The notes under the pieces were generated by a model. It saw nothing but the letters and a program-made list of their open reading frames with translations, searched no databases and was not told where the DNA came from. 64,000 bases of DNA. Source: Marsupella aquatica (Eukaryota; Marchantiophyta). Location: positions 3,100,001-3,164,000 of the forward strand of contig OZ316894.1 in the NCBI GenBank assembly GCA_973895155.1, in the 5' to 3' direction. Shown here piece after piece: positions 46,101 through 61,604 of the stretch (positions are counted from its first letter, which is position 1; the number at the start of each line of letters is the position of its first letter). The translations under genes were made by a program, and so were the position numbers.

Positions 46101-48459
46101 ACGCCGATATCATTTGTTACTGATGTACTTTTCCCCTACGCCCGCGATAATGTGCGGACCCACCTCCTTTCGACATATGATTCCAAAGAAACCCAGGAGG
46201 ACATAGCACTTTTGCGGAAGCAGGTATCTTGCTTTTCTCGCAACCTGGTTTCCTAGGTGCTGTGAAAGTGGAACTGTGACAAGTCTGTTGTATCAATTCT
46301 ATGTGAGCATGTTTCTTTCTATTTTTGACGTCTTCTATCGTGAGAAATGGGAAATAGGTCTTTACGCGTTTGAGTCACATTCGAACGTTCGACATAGATG
46401 AAACTCATTTTCACCTTTGATCTCTAATCTTACAGGTAAAACTCTGTTCACTTCCTTACAGCGATGTATGAATACTCTTGTTGCATGCCTGTGAAGAACC
46501 TGGCTTGGCTTCTTATTGATACATCCGGATGTTGCATGTAATTCTTTAGATAAAGGAAGACTTGGGTCAAGGCATTGTTGGTGCACAACCGGTCCCTCCT
46601 GAGGGCGAATCCAAGCTAGGCATAGTCGCTGCTCTGGAGGCAAATGTAGTAGCAGCAATTAAGGCAGACCGGAAGGTGACAGCTCTGAAGCAGTTGCAGG
46701 TAAGAATTTACGCTCCTTATTCATGTGAGAGACGTTGATGAGATTTGTACTGTAGGACTCTTGCGTTTGAAGCTTTGTGAGGTCACGTACAAAATTTGCT
46801 AGCAAGTTGCTCTCCACTCGGGATTCAGGAATTATCTAATCATTGAGTGAAAAGTGTCTGAATTATCTATACAAAGATCCTCACTTTCAGGTCTTAAGCT
46901 AAGCACACTGAACAATAGCATGGAAATGACTTTAGGCCAACAATTGGCTCAGCAGATGTTTTTGATGACCTGTTTAGAAAAGCTTTCTTTGAATGTCTGG
47001 ATTGTTATGTCTTGGCTCGCTTCGAGTTTCACTGGCTATGCTAGTAGGCTAACTTCTTTGACTCGTCCGACGTCATACTCAGGGCCATATCTGGAGATCA
47101 GGCTATGAAAAAGGGGAACTGCAAGGAATCGTCTATGAGGATGTACCCCAAGCTTTGGCGGCGTGGCATAATGCTGGATCAAAAGTAAACAGAAACCCCT
47201 ACACCTTGGTTTGAAGATTTTCGTTTTGCTCGGATTTCATAGTTCAGGAGGGAAGCAAAATTGTCACTTGGCTTAGATTAAGGGGGAGCGCGATGAAAAC
47301 AACTGTGGTAGTGTTGTTTCAAATCTTTCTCCTGAGTAGGCTTATAACAAGTGCATGTTTAGCATAGCCAATCACAGTAATGCTTCTTGTTTTGGAAGTC
47401 GATGTTTTCTGATCAATGAGAAACAATCAAAGGGTATTAAAATTTCTTCTCATGAATTTTTAAACCAAATAAGAACAATGTGCTGTATTCTAAAGTTAAC
47501 TTTTCTTTGTTCCGTATAGAAGTCATTGACCAATGGCAGTGGAACAGGTCTACATATACTCAAGTGGAAGCAGAGAAGCTCAAAGACTAATTTTTGGGAA
47601 CTCAAACTATGGAGATTTGCGAAAGTTTTTGTCCGGTTATTTTGATACTACCACTGGGTAACTCACTCAACGAACGGCCAATAGAAACCACATGCCATTT
47701 TCTTTGTCATAATGTAATACTGATGATATTGTGATACTTCAATGCAAACTCCCTGTAGTCGTTCGGTAAATTGTCTGGAGCAGCTGAACTTGGAAGACAG
47801 CCAATTGTACCACCTGAAGCAATCTCGAAGCATTGGAAACTGAGTCGTCTGTGAAAATGACAATTAGTGACCTAGTCTAGTCCACCTGTGTCAATTCGTC
47901 AGTCTCCCAAAATCAGTGTCATTTGTGCTGTTTCAAAACTAGGTAATCAGGCAAATAAAATCCACATTTACCGATCTTAGTATTTACAAGACGGGATAAA
48001 TATTTCTTCTTGAAACTTTTCTGCAAAGATGGTAATTGCGTTGTAGGTATCGTTCCTTGTGTTTTAACGATCTGGCCAATTGCCAGGAATAAACGCGAGG
48101 CACGGAGCTACTCAGAAATCGCCCTCTCAGTTGGTGTGGACAGTCCAGCTAATATCACGTTTGCAACTGATGTTCTTGCCGAAGCTGTAGCCGCCAAAGA
48201 GGCTGGTAAGCTGGACTGGCACTCATCCGTTCCTCACTGACATGGAATAGAGTTTTCTTTAGATTGTATGAAAGAGGGGAAGAGTGAGCTTTGAGTGAGA
48301 TTGGGGATTACTGTCCAATGTGGAGGTGGGTTGGTGTCTGAATCAGCACTCTGCTTGTCTGGTGCAGGTTTGAAAACCGTATTGCTACTCCGTCCTGGAA
48401 ATGTTCCTTTGCCTCCAGATCACGGATATAGAACTGCGAGTACTCTCCTTGAAATATGA
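43163..48459 (+). CDS. DEP1: DEP1: methylthioribulose-1-P dehydratase / enolase-phosphatase fusion
   Basis: This bifunctional methionine-salvage (Yang cycle) enzyme dehydrates 5-methylthioribulose-1-phosphate and then performs the enolase and phosphatase steps. Thirteen exons: 43163-43386, 44076-44284, 44401-44537, 44879-44974, 45145-45264, 45562-45651, 45751-45909, 46068-46223, 46550-46699, 47083-47184, 47548-47657, 48087-48205, 48368-48459. Phases agree throughout and give 587 residues. The MtnB-like half has GTGGSI, metal-binding VIHSHGIES (about 200-208) and VRNHG. The HAD half has [12 protein letters not shown] (DxE nucleophile region at 351), YSSGSREAQ and [16 protein letters not shown], and ends near [17 protein letters not shown]. 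Met80 (MGEDAAG...) would give 508 residues, close to the family's cytosolic length. Residues 1-79 are an Arg/Ser/Leu-rich leader without acidic stretches, possibly an organellar transit peptide. Function is confident; the start is less so. Confidence 0.93.
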
Positions 48460-49323
48460 CGTGATCACGATTTAATGATAACCACCGGAGACAATAAGAG
48501 TGGAATGGGTTTGGTAAGATCCCTCGTTATTTTGGTTACGAGGTTTACTGCATACAGTGTAGTTCACACCAGGATTTTCAATTACAGCTACTTTATCTAA
48601 ATGCAAAGCTGGGTACCTGTTTTCCCTGGTTGGACATCATGTTCCGTGTACAAAGCCATCATTAATATAACAAATGTGTGATGGTTCGTTTACCCCCTTT
48701 GATATCCTCGTCTCATTCTACACTGCACAATGGTTGACACGAGAAATTCTGTTGTACAATGAGCAAATCACCCATCATTAATATAACAATCGTGTGATGG
48801 TTAGTTTACCTCCTTTGATATCCCTCTTTTCAATCTACAATCCACAACGATCGACACGATAAATTCTGTTGTAGAATAAGTAAATCACGGTCGAAGCGAG
48901 TGAATCTACCGATCTTCTTATCAGTCTATTGTTTTACACTTTCCAAGAAGGGATATTACGTGTCAAAGTCCACCTCTAAGATTAATTTGCCATCTGCTCA
49001 CTGTTACAATTGATCCGAGATCTAACCACAGATTCTCCAAAATAGTGGGAACAAATCGTCATCCTCGGACTTCGTTTATTATGGTTGCAATAGATCAATC
49101 AGCAGGACCTGAATAGTAAATTACCAATTTTATAGACCTATGACAGTTGCCTTGTCCGCTACCAGCCTGGGTTGTCGAGAGGAAAGGGAACCTATTTCAA
49201 GTCAGTTAAGTATATATCACCAAGAGTGCGATCCCAACGCACATTAGACGATGAACAGGATCATTTCCAAGTCTCCACCTCCAACCAGCTTATATTTGAA
49301 ACCCCCAAATAATTCGGAGAAAT
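48460..49323. other. Convergent intergenic region with a 2-unit duplication
   Basis: The 3' ends of DEP1 and the glutaredoxin face each other here. A tandem pair of about 119-bp units lies at 48655-48892, each with CATTAATATAACAA, GTGTGATGGTT, CCTTTGATATCC and AAATTCTGTTGTA. The rest is presumably 3' UTR and spacer. Confidence 0.65.
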
Positions 49324-50734
49324 TTACAAAGCACCCGCTTGCTTCAAGAGAGGTACAAGGTTCCCACCGTTGTGCTTGGCAACGGTGTCTGCCGACAAAA
49401 CAGGGTATCAGTAAAGTTCAGGTCTTCACAGTATTATTCTACCCACACGTGAAGCGATCGTTAAAGTGGAATGAACCAAAATAGGATGCAGAATACGACA
49501 TGGGCCACTGAACTGTTCTCCTCGGGCAAAGCACAACTACGAACAAAGTTATAACAAATGTTGGGAGTAATATAGCTCACCGTCACATCCGCCCACATGT
49601 TTGCCACCGATGAACACACTAGGAACAGTTCGCTGACCGGTCCATCCTGCTAGGGCTGATTGGATTGCATCTCCATCGCCTGGAAGTGACAGCTTGGTCA
49701 TACAAAAGATCACACAATCGCTCCGAAGCGCACGCGACAACGGCAAATTCTTTCAAAACATTTCAAACTGTCACAGAGGTCATCTGACTCACCTTCAATG
49801 TCAAGCTCGACAACTACTTGTTTGGCACCTAACCTCGTCAACAATTCTTTCACCTTGACGCAGTACGGGCAATAGGTTTTGCTGCAAGAACGAAACAATT
49901 CAACATCTCAGGTACCGCATTGTTATTTTTCAAAAACACATGGTAATCGCTGTTCTCAAATTCGAGACTAAGTTGTAATTTACCCGTGTCGATTCATGAA
50001 TCCTGGTGCTAACAGAACCTTGACGTTCGCAACTATCCGAAAAACAGGAGAATTGACCTTAAATCCATCAATCCATTCCCTCAATCTATCTAATCTGTCT
50101 CTCTCTGGACAGCTATCTCATCCGGTTGACAAACCCTTCCAAGATAACTGCCCTTTGAGGACAGCGATTACGATGCCTTCATTTGCTCCATGGACATGCC
50201 GGGTGACGAGCTTAATTTGATTGACTGACGGTCAGAGTTTCTCTAAGAGCACATAGACCAGCATCAATCTCTTCATCCTCTTTCACAATTCCTGAGTTTA
50301 GCACCCGGAATGACCAAAATCCTCCGTCCAACACTGAGAATGAGTGAAGAACTGCCCAGCAGCAACCCTCAAATTCAGACAAATGCCTCTCGAAGGTGAA
50401 AATCAAGATTGCGTCTAATTAGAAATGATATCCTCTCGTCCATGCTTACCCTCATGCCCTAAACCTTTCACCCCGCAAGTGTAGGCCAATCCCTAAACTC
50501 CATTCTCAACCGAAAAAGGATATTTGGAGGTTCCAAACACCCTCAGGTTTTTCTTTTCGGTGTGGAGGTTCCGAATCCTTGTAAGGTAACTGAAACACAC
50601 GATTCCACAGGAGGAGGAGAAGATAAGAAGAATAAGAAGGATGAATTCCTGTCTACCGCTCAACTACCATACCTGAATACAACCAAAGGGTTGGAGGAGA
50701 CCAAACTCTGCGCCTTCACCAGTGCCGCCGCCAT
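49324..50734 (-). CDS. Glutaredoxin, class I CPYC type
   Basis: Four exons: 50734-50673, 49881-49793, 49679-49581 and 49388-49324. Phases agree and the product is 104 residues, the usual length for a single-domain glutaredoxin. It begins MAAALVKAQSLVSSNPLVVF and reaches the dithiol active site CPYC at 25-28. The glutathione-binding TVP motif (TVPSVFIGGKHVGGCDD) and the C-terminal KHNGGNLVPLLKQAGAL follow. It reduces disulfides or deglutathionylates proteins with glutathione. There is no clear transit peptide, so a cytosolic location is likely. The final Cys in GGCDD is typical of the plant GRXC1/C2-like group. The gene is convergent with DEP1. Confidence 0.93.
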
Positions 50735-50989
50735 CTTGTGAGAGAAATCGGACTAAAATTCCACGTCCAGTGATATAACAAACTGAAATCAATCCGCACC
50801 TGAAAATCTACTTGCTTCAGTCCCTCGCTCGCTTGCTTGTTTGTTTTCTTGCTGCTTGTTCACTCGTCTCCACGAAAGAATTGGATTTATGTGGGTCTGG
50901 CAGGAACTGCTGAAACTGTATTGTGCAAAGCTCTGGGTACAAGCAGCAGTCTCTGTTCTGGTTTGGCCCTCTGAACTTGATTTGCGCCC

Positions 50990-51190
50990 CCTGTTTTTTT
51001 TCTCTACAGAAAGGCAACCAAAAGGAGCCCCAGGCCAAACCCCTCGTTTAAGCCCCCTGTTTGTTTTCTACAGAAAGGCAACCAAAGGGAGCCCCAGACC
51101 AAATCCCCATTTTAAAGCCCCCTGGTTTTGTTTTTTGACAGATAGGCAACCACAGGGAGCCCCAGGCCAAACCCCCAGTTTAAGCCCCCT
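50990..51190. repeat. Tandem repeat of about 62-68 bp, three units
   Basis: GGCAACCAMAGGGAGCCCCAG-like words, each followed by CCAAAYCCC and an AGCCCCCTGTTT block, occur near 51011, 51077 and 51146. The open frame through them is a repeat artefact. Confidence 0.75.
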
Positions 51191-52382
51191 GTTTAAACCC
51201 CCAACTTCAGTTAAGCCCCCAAATTAAAGTTGCAGCCTAGAGGCTTCACTCTAGACCATAGTCCCTGAACACGAGGCTCACATCATCATTATACTGTTAT
51301 ATTTGGGATTTGAAATTCCCATGGACCACAACCTTTGACAAGATGTGCCAATATATTGTTAGAACCTGCATGATTGAACCATTGTGATTTTATTTTGCAT
51401 GGACTAGCGCATCTAGAGTGCAGTTGACGTGGGCTCCTGTGTGTCATGGAACTTCCCTTCATTTCTACAGTAGAAGTCAAGGGTCCAAGCTAGATGAAAC
51501 CTCCCTAAGACAATGACCAAACTGAGCACCTTCACTTTGTATAAATGCTCACCATTTCCAGGTGTCTGAAAGAGCTTGGTCCATTGGCTTTCTGAGGTGA
51601 AACCTTGTGGTCCACTCATTTAGAAAGATCCAAAAATAAAAATGATAGATCAAATCTCTACTGCTTGTTGAGAGAACGTGGGCATCCATCTAGGTACAAC
51701 CATGTCATGAGGCCGGCTCAAGAAAGTCCTCATGTGGAATGGCAGTTGCTTTAATGATTTCACATTCATTGAAATCCCAGTCAGGCTTTTTCCTCTTTAG
51801 CTAGTTCTTGCCAAATACTTACCCAGAAAACTGGCTAGCAACCAATATAGAGGGAATGAGACACATTTTTAGCGTCATGGATAACTTGCATGGATAATGT
51901 CACGGTCCTCAATAAATCTTGGAAGATCTGACGGTTAGAAACATCTATCAGAAGAGTAAGAAGCTGGGGCAACTGGCGAGATCACCACTCTACCTCTCTA
52001 CAAACTCTACAAACATCTTGGTCAAACATCTTCTATGTATTGACCTATTATCATATAGTACAGCCTGCACACTTAGCATGTATCCCCTAGCGGCTTGTTG
52101 TAGCTCCCCCTTCCCCGCCCCTCACACCACGTTAAGTTTTAATTTTATTTTTTCCCTCACAATTGTCTCGTGTCCCATTTTAACCGTGTTGGAGGGAAGG
52201 GTGTGGCATTGTCATTTAAGTTGTTTCTTTAGGGGTTGGGGGCAAATTCATTGGACCGAGGTGAACCCTTGTGCACTTCTCTTTATCCGTTTGCAGGTTG
52301 TGGTGTCTTGATGTGGCCAGGTAACCTCTGAGAGTGCTTCATTTTGGCCACATTTTGAACTGTACTTAATAATGTCTGCTAT

Positions 52383-53172
52383 TTAATTACGGACCCCCAT
52401 GAAAGGTCCATTCCAAAATTCTTGGCACGAGAGTGTGCCACATCAACAACAACCGCAACAAACAAGACTAGTCAGTTTTTTTTTATCGAACTAACAATTT
52501 TCATTCGTGTTTGTGTCAATTTGGGTGTAAATATTGGGACGCCATGCCATAAAATAAATTGTAAAAACTTAGAAATGCAAAGAACAAGACAGGTAACACT
52601 GTCACTATGTAACCATTTTAGTTACATATCCAGTTGTAAAAATTAAATTCAAAGATTTAAAGAGTATCTTTCATATAGTAAACAATAGCTAATAACTAAC
52701 TTGATAACTTCCTTGTTAAAGGTTAAATGTAACCAGGGGGTCCACGAACTAATTTCTATTCATCACCCAAGGTGTTCTAGTGTTTGCATTGAGTTTTATT
52801 TTTTGCTCCAACATAATTTTTTGCCTCCTAAATTGGATTAATTATTACAGACCCCAATGAGAGGTCCTTTCCAAATTCCCAGCACCAGAGTGTGTCATGT
52901 CAACAACGATCGCAACAAACAAGATTCGTCAATTTTGTGATTCATTTGTGTTTTCGTCAATTTGAGTGTAAAAATTTAGAAATGCAAAGAGCAAGACGGG
53001 TAATTTAGTTACGTATCCAATTTTAAAATTACTATTTTTTATTATTTTTATTATTTTTTATCCAATTTTATTTTCAAAAAAATAATTAAATTCAAATATT
53101 TAAAAAGTATTTTTCATACAATAAACAATGACTAGTAACTAACTTGATAACTTTCTTGTTAAAGGGTAACTG
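52383..53172. repeat. Direct repeat pair, about 350 bp each
   Basis: The left copy (52383-52733) and right copy (52835-53172) share in order ATGARAGGTC, TCAACAACRAYCGCAACAAACAAGA, AAATGCAAAGARCAAGAC, AACTAACTTGATAACTT and CTTGTTAAAGG. The right copy contains an extra AT-rich stretch near 53030-53085. It is probably an old tandem duplication or two fragments of one transposon. Confidence 0.8.
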
Positions 53173-54357
53173 GTACATGGAGTAAGATTTCTGGACTTTT
53201 GCAATTAAGGCAAACTGTTAGCTATGGTGTGAACTTGAACTCAATGAATTGATACAATTCATTTGATCGGACATTGATCTGGTTTGATCTGGTTTCAAAT
53301 GGACTTGCCACAAATTGACTATTGACTCTCTTAGCTTGAGAATTTGGTTGCATGTAGCAAAAAGGCCTGATTTTGACAATTGCTTGTAATTATCATGCTG
53401 TCTATTTTGGCCTGCAAAGCAAAGTATTCATGTGGCAGTTGAAAAATGTCAAATTGTTTGGGCCATGGCTGAATGGGTCCACAATGATTTTGTGAGAAAA
53501 TCTATCATATTTGTCCAACTACCAGCTTCACTTCCTAATCAGACTTCTATCTTCTGAAAGCTTAAGCTTTGCCCTTCTCCATTTGGTGAATAGTTGCGTC
53601 AAGGTCATGAGATTATTAACCTCTAATTCCAAACTTGCCAAATTCAGACTTCAGTGAAATCTCCAAGATTTCCAATTATTTGAAAGTACATTGACAAATC
53701 AGGCCACAAACATTCTAAAGAGGACTCGGCTACTAGAAAGCTTAGGGTTCCTTGTTGAGAAAAACATATATCTCAATTGATCTTGAGAAAGTAGTATTCT
53801 CAACTCAAATTGAGTGCTCAGGGCACTTCAGTGGTCAAATATAGTGCCATTTAATGCCTAAATCAACTAACCGAATAAAACTGTGCCTTGGGTTTATTAA
53901 TTAATGTTCTAAAATTAGTGAAAATATCTCATAGATCTTAAGTGTTTTAATGTATCCTAGCAGAGCATTATGGACCACATTAGCCTCTCAAAACGTAAGC
54001 TAAAGGCCCTTATTTTCCTGGTCATTATGAAAAAGATTGCAAAATCATTTGGATGAGGTAATTAATTTCTCCTATACTTTCACTAAAATTTGTTAAACTG
54101 TCTCATCAAAATAATCTGTGATACCATAGCATTTTGGACCATAATAGCCTCTCACAACTTGAGTTAAAGCTAATATTACATACATTCTTTTTACTCAAAC
54201 AAGGCCTAAGCAATGTACCAAGGGGGTCCCACAAACTAATTTTTGCAACACATTAGTGCCTGACACTTTTTGGCCTCCAATCTTTTGTCTCTACTGAACA
54301 TTTCACATTGACAATACCTTTGTACACGATTAATTTTTGGTGATTGTTCTTTTTCCC

Positions 54358-54440
54358 TGGAGGGGGAGAGGGGGGAAGTTGGGGGCAGGGAGGAGGAAGA
54401 GATGGAGAAAGCAAAAGGGAGGGGGAAGAAAAAGGTGGGT
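54358..54440 (+). other. Purine-rich, G-quadruplex-prone tract
   Basis: The plus strand has runs of five or more Gs (GGAGGGGGAGAGGGGGGAAG, then TTGGGGGCAGGGAGG) separated by short loops, followed by a GA-rich stretch. This fits the G3+N1-7 quadruplex pattern. Confidence 0.6.
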
Positions 54441-55262
54441 TAAAATTGAATTTTCCTGCCCAGCACCTTCATGCTATGTGCCCTTGCATCTGAAGTAGAC
54501 TTACTCGCTCTCGCCCAATTCTCATCCCAAGTGTCCCTACCCAAGTTCGCCCTTTATTCCCGTGTTTTTAATTTGCTGTCATCGTACTCATTTCAGCAAC
54601 CCTTGCTTTCACCTTCGAACCGTCTGCACCATCCGGAAACCTGTATTTCATGAAGCGACAACTATTCCACAGTGAAGCACTTTCCAGCAAGACATGTGGG
54701 GACACTTTTTTGGACAAGTCCTCTTATTAAATGCTGATAGGTTTTTCAAATATCAGTGTCAGGACTACACTTGGATAACGTGATCAATTTTCACTTGGAA
54801 TGTTTCAAATGTGGGATCTTCGCTGGAATAATTATCTAAAGCAGACTCTTCAGTCTGAAGAAGGCTTTGTTCCGGGAGCCAGATGATCTCTGGATGTCTT
54901 TTCCGTTTTTATGCAACTACGTTTCCCCAATGCGGTAGCCACAAACTACACACACCACAAATTAACTATACAAACCACAGATTCTTATAACCGACTAGAT
55001 TCTAGAGAACTCAAGGGGAGTCAAGTTTTGTGATCTGTAGCTGAAGATGAATTTTAATCAACCGACTTCCGGCAGTGACAAATCAGCATCGTTTTCTGTG
55101 ATCCACTCAAGATCACGGCAATATTACAAGAAGCCCACAACTCTTGTCTCTAGAAGAAGCCGGGAATTGCCGACTTGCGTCTGACCAGAATATGTAGAAG
55201 AAATGCTTGATATGCTACATCTGCACCTTGTTAGTCAAAAAATGTATTAAAACATGCCCTCT

Positions 55263-58408
<3,146 letters not shown>

Positions 58409-58636
58409 CTCCAACAGCAACACGAGCAGCTCCAACGAAATGATAACAGAGTCGCAATCTGCTCTGCTCCGCTCTTCTTGTCTGATCGCTCGATCGGCCG
58501 ATTCTCTTGCTACTCCTCTAGTGTATGCTAACCAGACCAGTGACCCACGATAGGGATATTGCTAACCAGACCAGTTACCCACGCTAGGCCTATTGGATAT
58601 GTGTTAGTTAAGAAAATGGTTGTGTGATGCTGTGGG

Positions 58637-59150
58637 GATCAAAACCACTTTTTATATGAGCCCAGATGTTAACAAGAAGAGTCATTCCATATGGATATGC
58701 TGTGCAATGTTGGGTGAAACCGGGGGCAGGGGGGGATTAGGCTCTCAAGGTTTTTTTGTTGGGGTGAAATCCCGAAGAAAAATTAGTCTCAAGGGGGTCT
58801 CAAGGGTTTCTGGTTGGGTGAAATATTAGTCTCAAGGGTTATTTGCTTCCGAAAAAGATCCGTGCGCTGTTGGGTTGAACCCTGGGGAAAATTAGTCTCA
58901 AGGGTTAGTTGCTTCCAAAACCATCTGTACGGATCAATACCACTTTTCATATCAGCCCAGATATTAACAAAAAGAGTCATTCCATATGGATTTGCTCTGC
59001 AGTGTTGGGTGAAACCCGGTGAAAAATTAGGCCCAAGGGTTTCTAGTTGGGTGAAACCCCAAAGAAAAGATAGTCTCAAGGGGGTCTCAAGCATTTTTGT
59101 TGGGTGAAAAATTAGTCTCAAGGGTTATTTGCTTCCAAAAAAGATCTTCC
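58637..59150. repeat. Direct duplication, about 290-bp unit
   Basis: AAGAGTCATTCCATATGGAT and GTTGGGTGAAACC occur in both halves (about 58676 and 58971), followed by internal AAAATTAGTCTCAAGGG repeats and TTATTTGCTTCC. It is degenerate and non-coding, with smaller repeats nested inside each half. Confidence 0.75.
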
Positions 59151-59844
59151 AAACCCCCTACCTATAGTAACGTATCAGCAAAGTAGTTTTGCCCTGAAAA
59201 ACTCTAAGATCATATATTTCTCCATGTGAAAAGCCTGCTCTTATAGAGCAACCCTATAGAAGGAATGAACGTTACTTACCACTTATGCAACCCTGACACA
59301 ATCAACCATTTGTTATTTTTGTCAAGAAAATCAATGGCTGTCTTTGACTGACAAATATAGAGAGAGTCAGCTTGTGATCCACAGGTAAAAGGGCCAAAAA
59401 ACCTCAAACTATCTATTTAACTGGCATTTAACTCTATTTCTAAAGAGTCCATCTAAAGAGAATCTCGGACCTTTACTCTATTTTCTTCCTTGGTGTAATG
59501 AGTTATCTTTTTGCAGGACATTGTATGTAGCAAGTGTGGCATGCCAAACTGCAAGCCCAATGGTTACTGGATACATCTCAATTGTTTGGGGGAATTAAGA
59601 GCATGCCCGACCTTCACTCTATTTCCTTCCTTAATGTAATGAGTTACCTTGTTCAACTAAATTGTCTCATTGTACATAGAATCGAAGTATGCCAAAAGGC
59701 AACCCCAATGGTACTAAGTTTTTTGCTACCTTCTGAAGAAGAATAGGGACTGGTTGGATCCCATCAACGAATCCAGCTTGACTAATTTTGGTCAACATAA
59801 TTTGACCTTTTGGCCCGACTTTACTTGTTGTGGTCAACATGTCC

Positions 59845-59924
59845 TTACAGCAACCTCTTGGCCGCTTGGTGGTCACCCCCTTGATTACAGCAACCTCTTG
59901 GCCGCTTGGTGGTCACCCCCTTGA
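59845..59924. repeat. Perfect 40-bp tandem duplication
   Basis: TTACAGCAACCTCTTGGCCG and the next 20 bases occur twice without mismatch at 59845-59884 and 59885-59924, so the duplication is recent. Confidence 0.95.
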
Positions 59925-61006
59925 TTGGGTCTTTTGCCTGAGGGATCTTGTCTCCCGGTTGGGCGCCTTCTGTTTTTATCTTGTCTCCTGGTTGGGCGCC
60001 CTCTGGTTTTTGGCAGTTTCATATATACTTTGGAGATCCGTGGTTCAGATTTGATTTGTTCTACTTTAGAAGGTGTTGCATGTGAGCAAGACGTTTTCGA
60101 AGGACTTCAAGTACGTTGGACCAGAGTCCACACTATCAGCAACGCACAGCTATGAAACCCATACTCTTGCCAGCACGGAATTGGACAGAACGAATTCACT
60201 CACTCAGCTGACTCGTGACCGACTATCTGCTGCTTGAAAAATCGCTTTGATTACATTGTCGTCAATATAAATCTGAGTTTCTTCGAAGTTTGCTTTACTT
60301 GTCCACCTGATGACTTTGCTAGCTGCTTGAAACATTGCTTATTGCTTTATTATCAGATCATGATCATGCTACAAGGTAGTCACCAGATAAGTTTTCTTGG
60401 TCCTGAGTGCCTTAGTCCACGAATCGTAATTCGTCTTCGTCGGAACTTTTTTGGGACAAGTCATCCAGTCAGACCATTCGGATTCATCTGCGGAGGCGTT
60501 GTTGGACTCCCTTCTGTAGTGCTCTCAGATTTCGAACTCTACAGTTGTGTTGCGTCTGATTCTCATGTCCAGCAATCGATGTCCTCTGTGCTGAAGGTGT
60601 GATGATCTGTTTCAAGGATACATGATTGGTGAGCCAGTGCAAACAGCTTGCAGGTCCCATTTCGTAGGTTCCATCTGTCTGGGGACGATCGAGGCACCCT
60701 GCGACTTCTGACAACCTTACCAGTGGACCTCACAATGATACTTTAGTGCGGGTAAGGCTTGTGTGAGGTGTTCTACTACTGGGTTTGTCTGCAAATGGGC
60801 AGCTAAGTGAAACAATTCAAAGCGTGGTGCATATTAATGGTTTAGTTTCACCCATGATGTGGCTTTCTGCACTTGAATTCCATGGAACGTAAACTTATCT
60901 CATTGTCACAAATCATGCAGTCTGTCCTATGTCTGCAGTGTCACTCGAAAGGGATTTTTCTCACGGAGTTTGATGCACGATACAAAGTATTGATACTGCT
61001 TCATAT

Positions 61007-61180
61007 ATGTGTAGACTCATGAAGGATAGGGAACAGGAGGACAGTAGAAAAGTGATTGTGGCAACCAAGTTTGCAGCTCTGCCACGGTTCTGGTGTGTCA
61101 GCTGCCAGGATTTTCTCTCCGGCGTCGATTCTATTGATCTTTATCAGCTTCATAGCATGGCAGGCTTCGCACCAATCACC
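61007..61180 (+). pseudogene. Aldo/keto reductase fragment
   Basis: The peptide around RKVIVATKFAALPRFW and VDSIDLYQLHSM resembles the central (beta/alpha)8 strands of plant aldo/keto reductases, where ATKFAALPWR and VDLYQLHW are common. About 50 residues match; after ITDQ the similarity ends. The N-terminal cofactor region and C-terminal half were not found nearby, so this is a gene remnant or an isolated exon. Confidence 0.5.
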
Positions 61181-61604
61181 GACCAAGTTGTGTTTGGCTT
61201 TGTCATTCCTCTAACTTACAAATTGAGCAATGGAATTGCAGAAATACTTTCCGTCGTTCCATCAGTGATACCCTGGGTTACGAGGAACGAAATCGTGGAT
61301 ATCAATGAATTTGCTGTGTACGTCTCAAGATGGCAGCAACAATTAGAGGGACTCTTCTCCAGCAGATTATCATCACCGTTGTGATCCTAGCCAACGGGCA
61401 ATGGTCTTTGTGCGGTTCTAATGAAAGCAGTCTAGCTAGAGAGTCATTCATGCTGTAGCTTTGGAGAGTATGGGAGGAGCTACTACTGGAGGGTCCAATC
61501 TGGTAGCCACCGATGCATTCAGTAACTCTCTTTCCTGACAAGGGAAGGAGAAGACTCTCGCTTGATTAATTGGAGAAATAAACTCGATCGAGTCCAGCAA
61601 AGAA

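Larger units (their letters stand above)
50735..55262. other. Intergenic region with direct repeats
   Basis: No gene is supported. Content: a three-unit GGCAACCAAAGGGAGCCCCAG-type tandem repeat at about 50990-51190, a large direct repeat pair (52383-52733 and 52835-53172), a related GGGGGTCCCACAAACTAATTT segment near 54215, and a G-rich purine tract at 54358-54440. Parts of 53220-54200 and 54480-55262 show nothing recognisable. Confidence 0.5.
58409..60990. other. Intergenic region with several small duplications
   Basis: No gene is supported. A GCTAACCAGACCAGT pair lies just upstream of the isomerase gene (about 58525-58590). A direct duplication lies at 58637-59150, a partial one at about 59470-59720 (CTCTATTTYCTTCCTT, TGTAATGAGTTA), and a perfect 40-bp pair at 59845-59924. 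A 33-bp pair (CTTGTCTCCYGGTTGGGCGC) follows at about 59946-60010. Confidence 0.55.

Noticed and set aside
50990-51190. Proline-rich peptide from the open frame
   Set aside because: The frame crosses a tandem DNA repeat whose period is not constant in frame, and there is no gene context.
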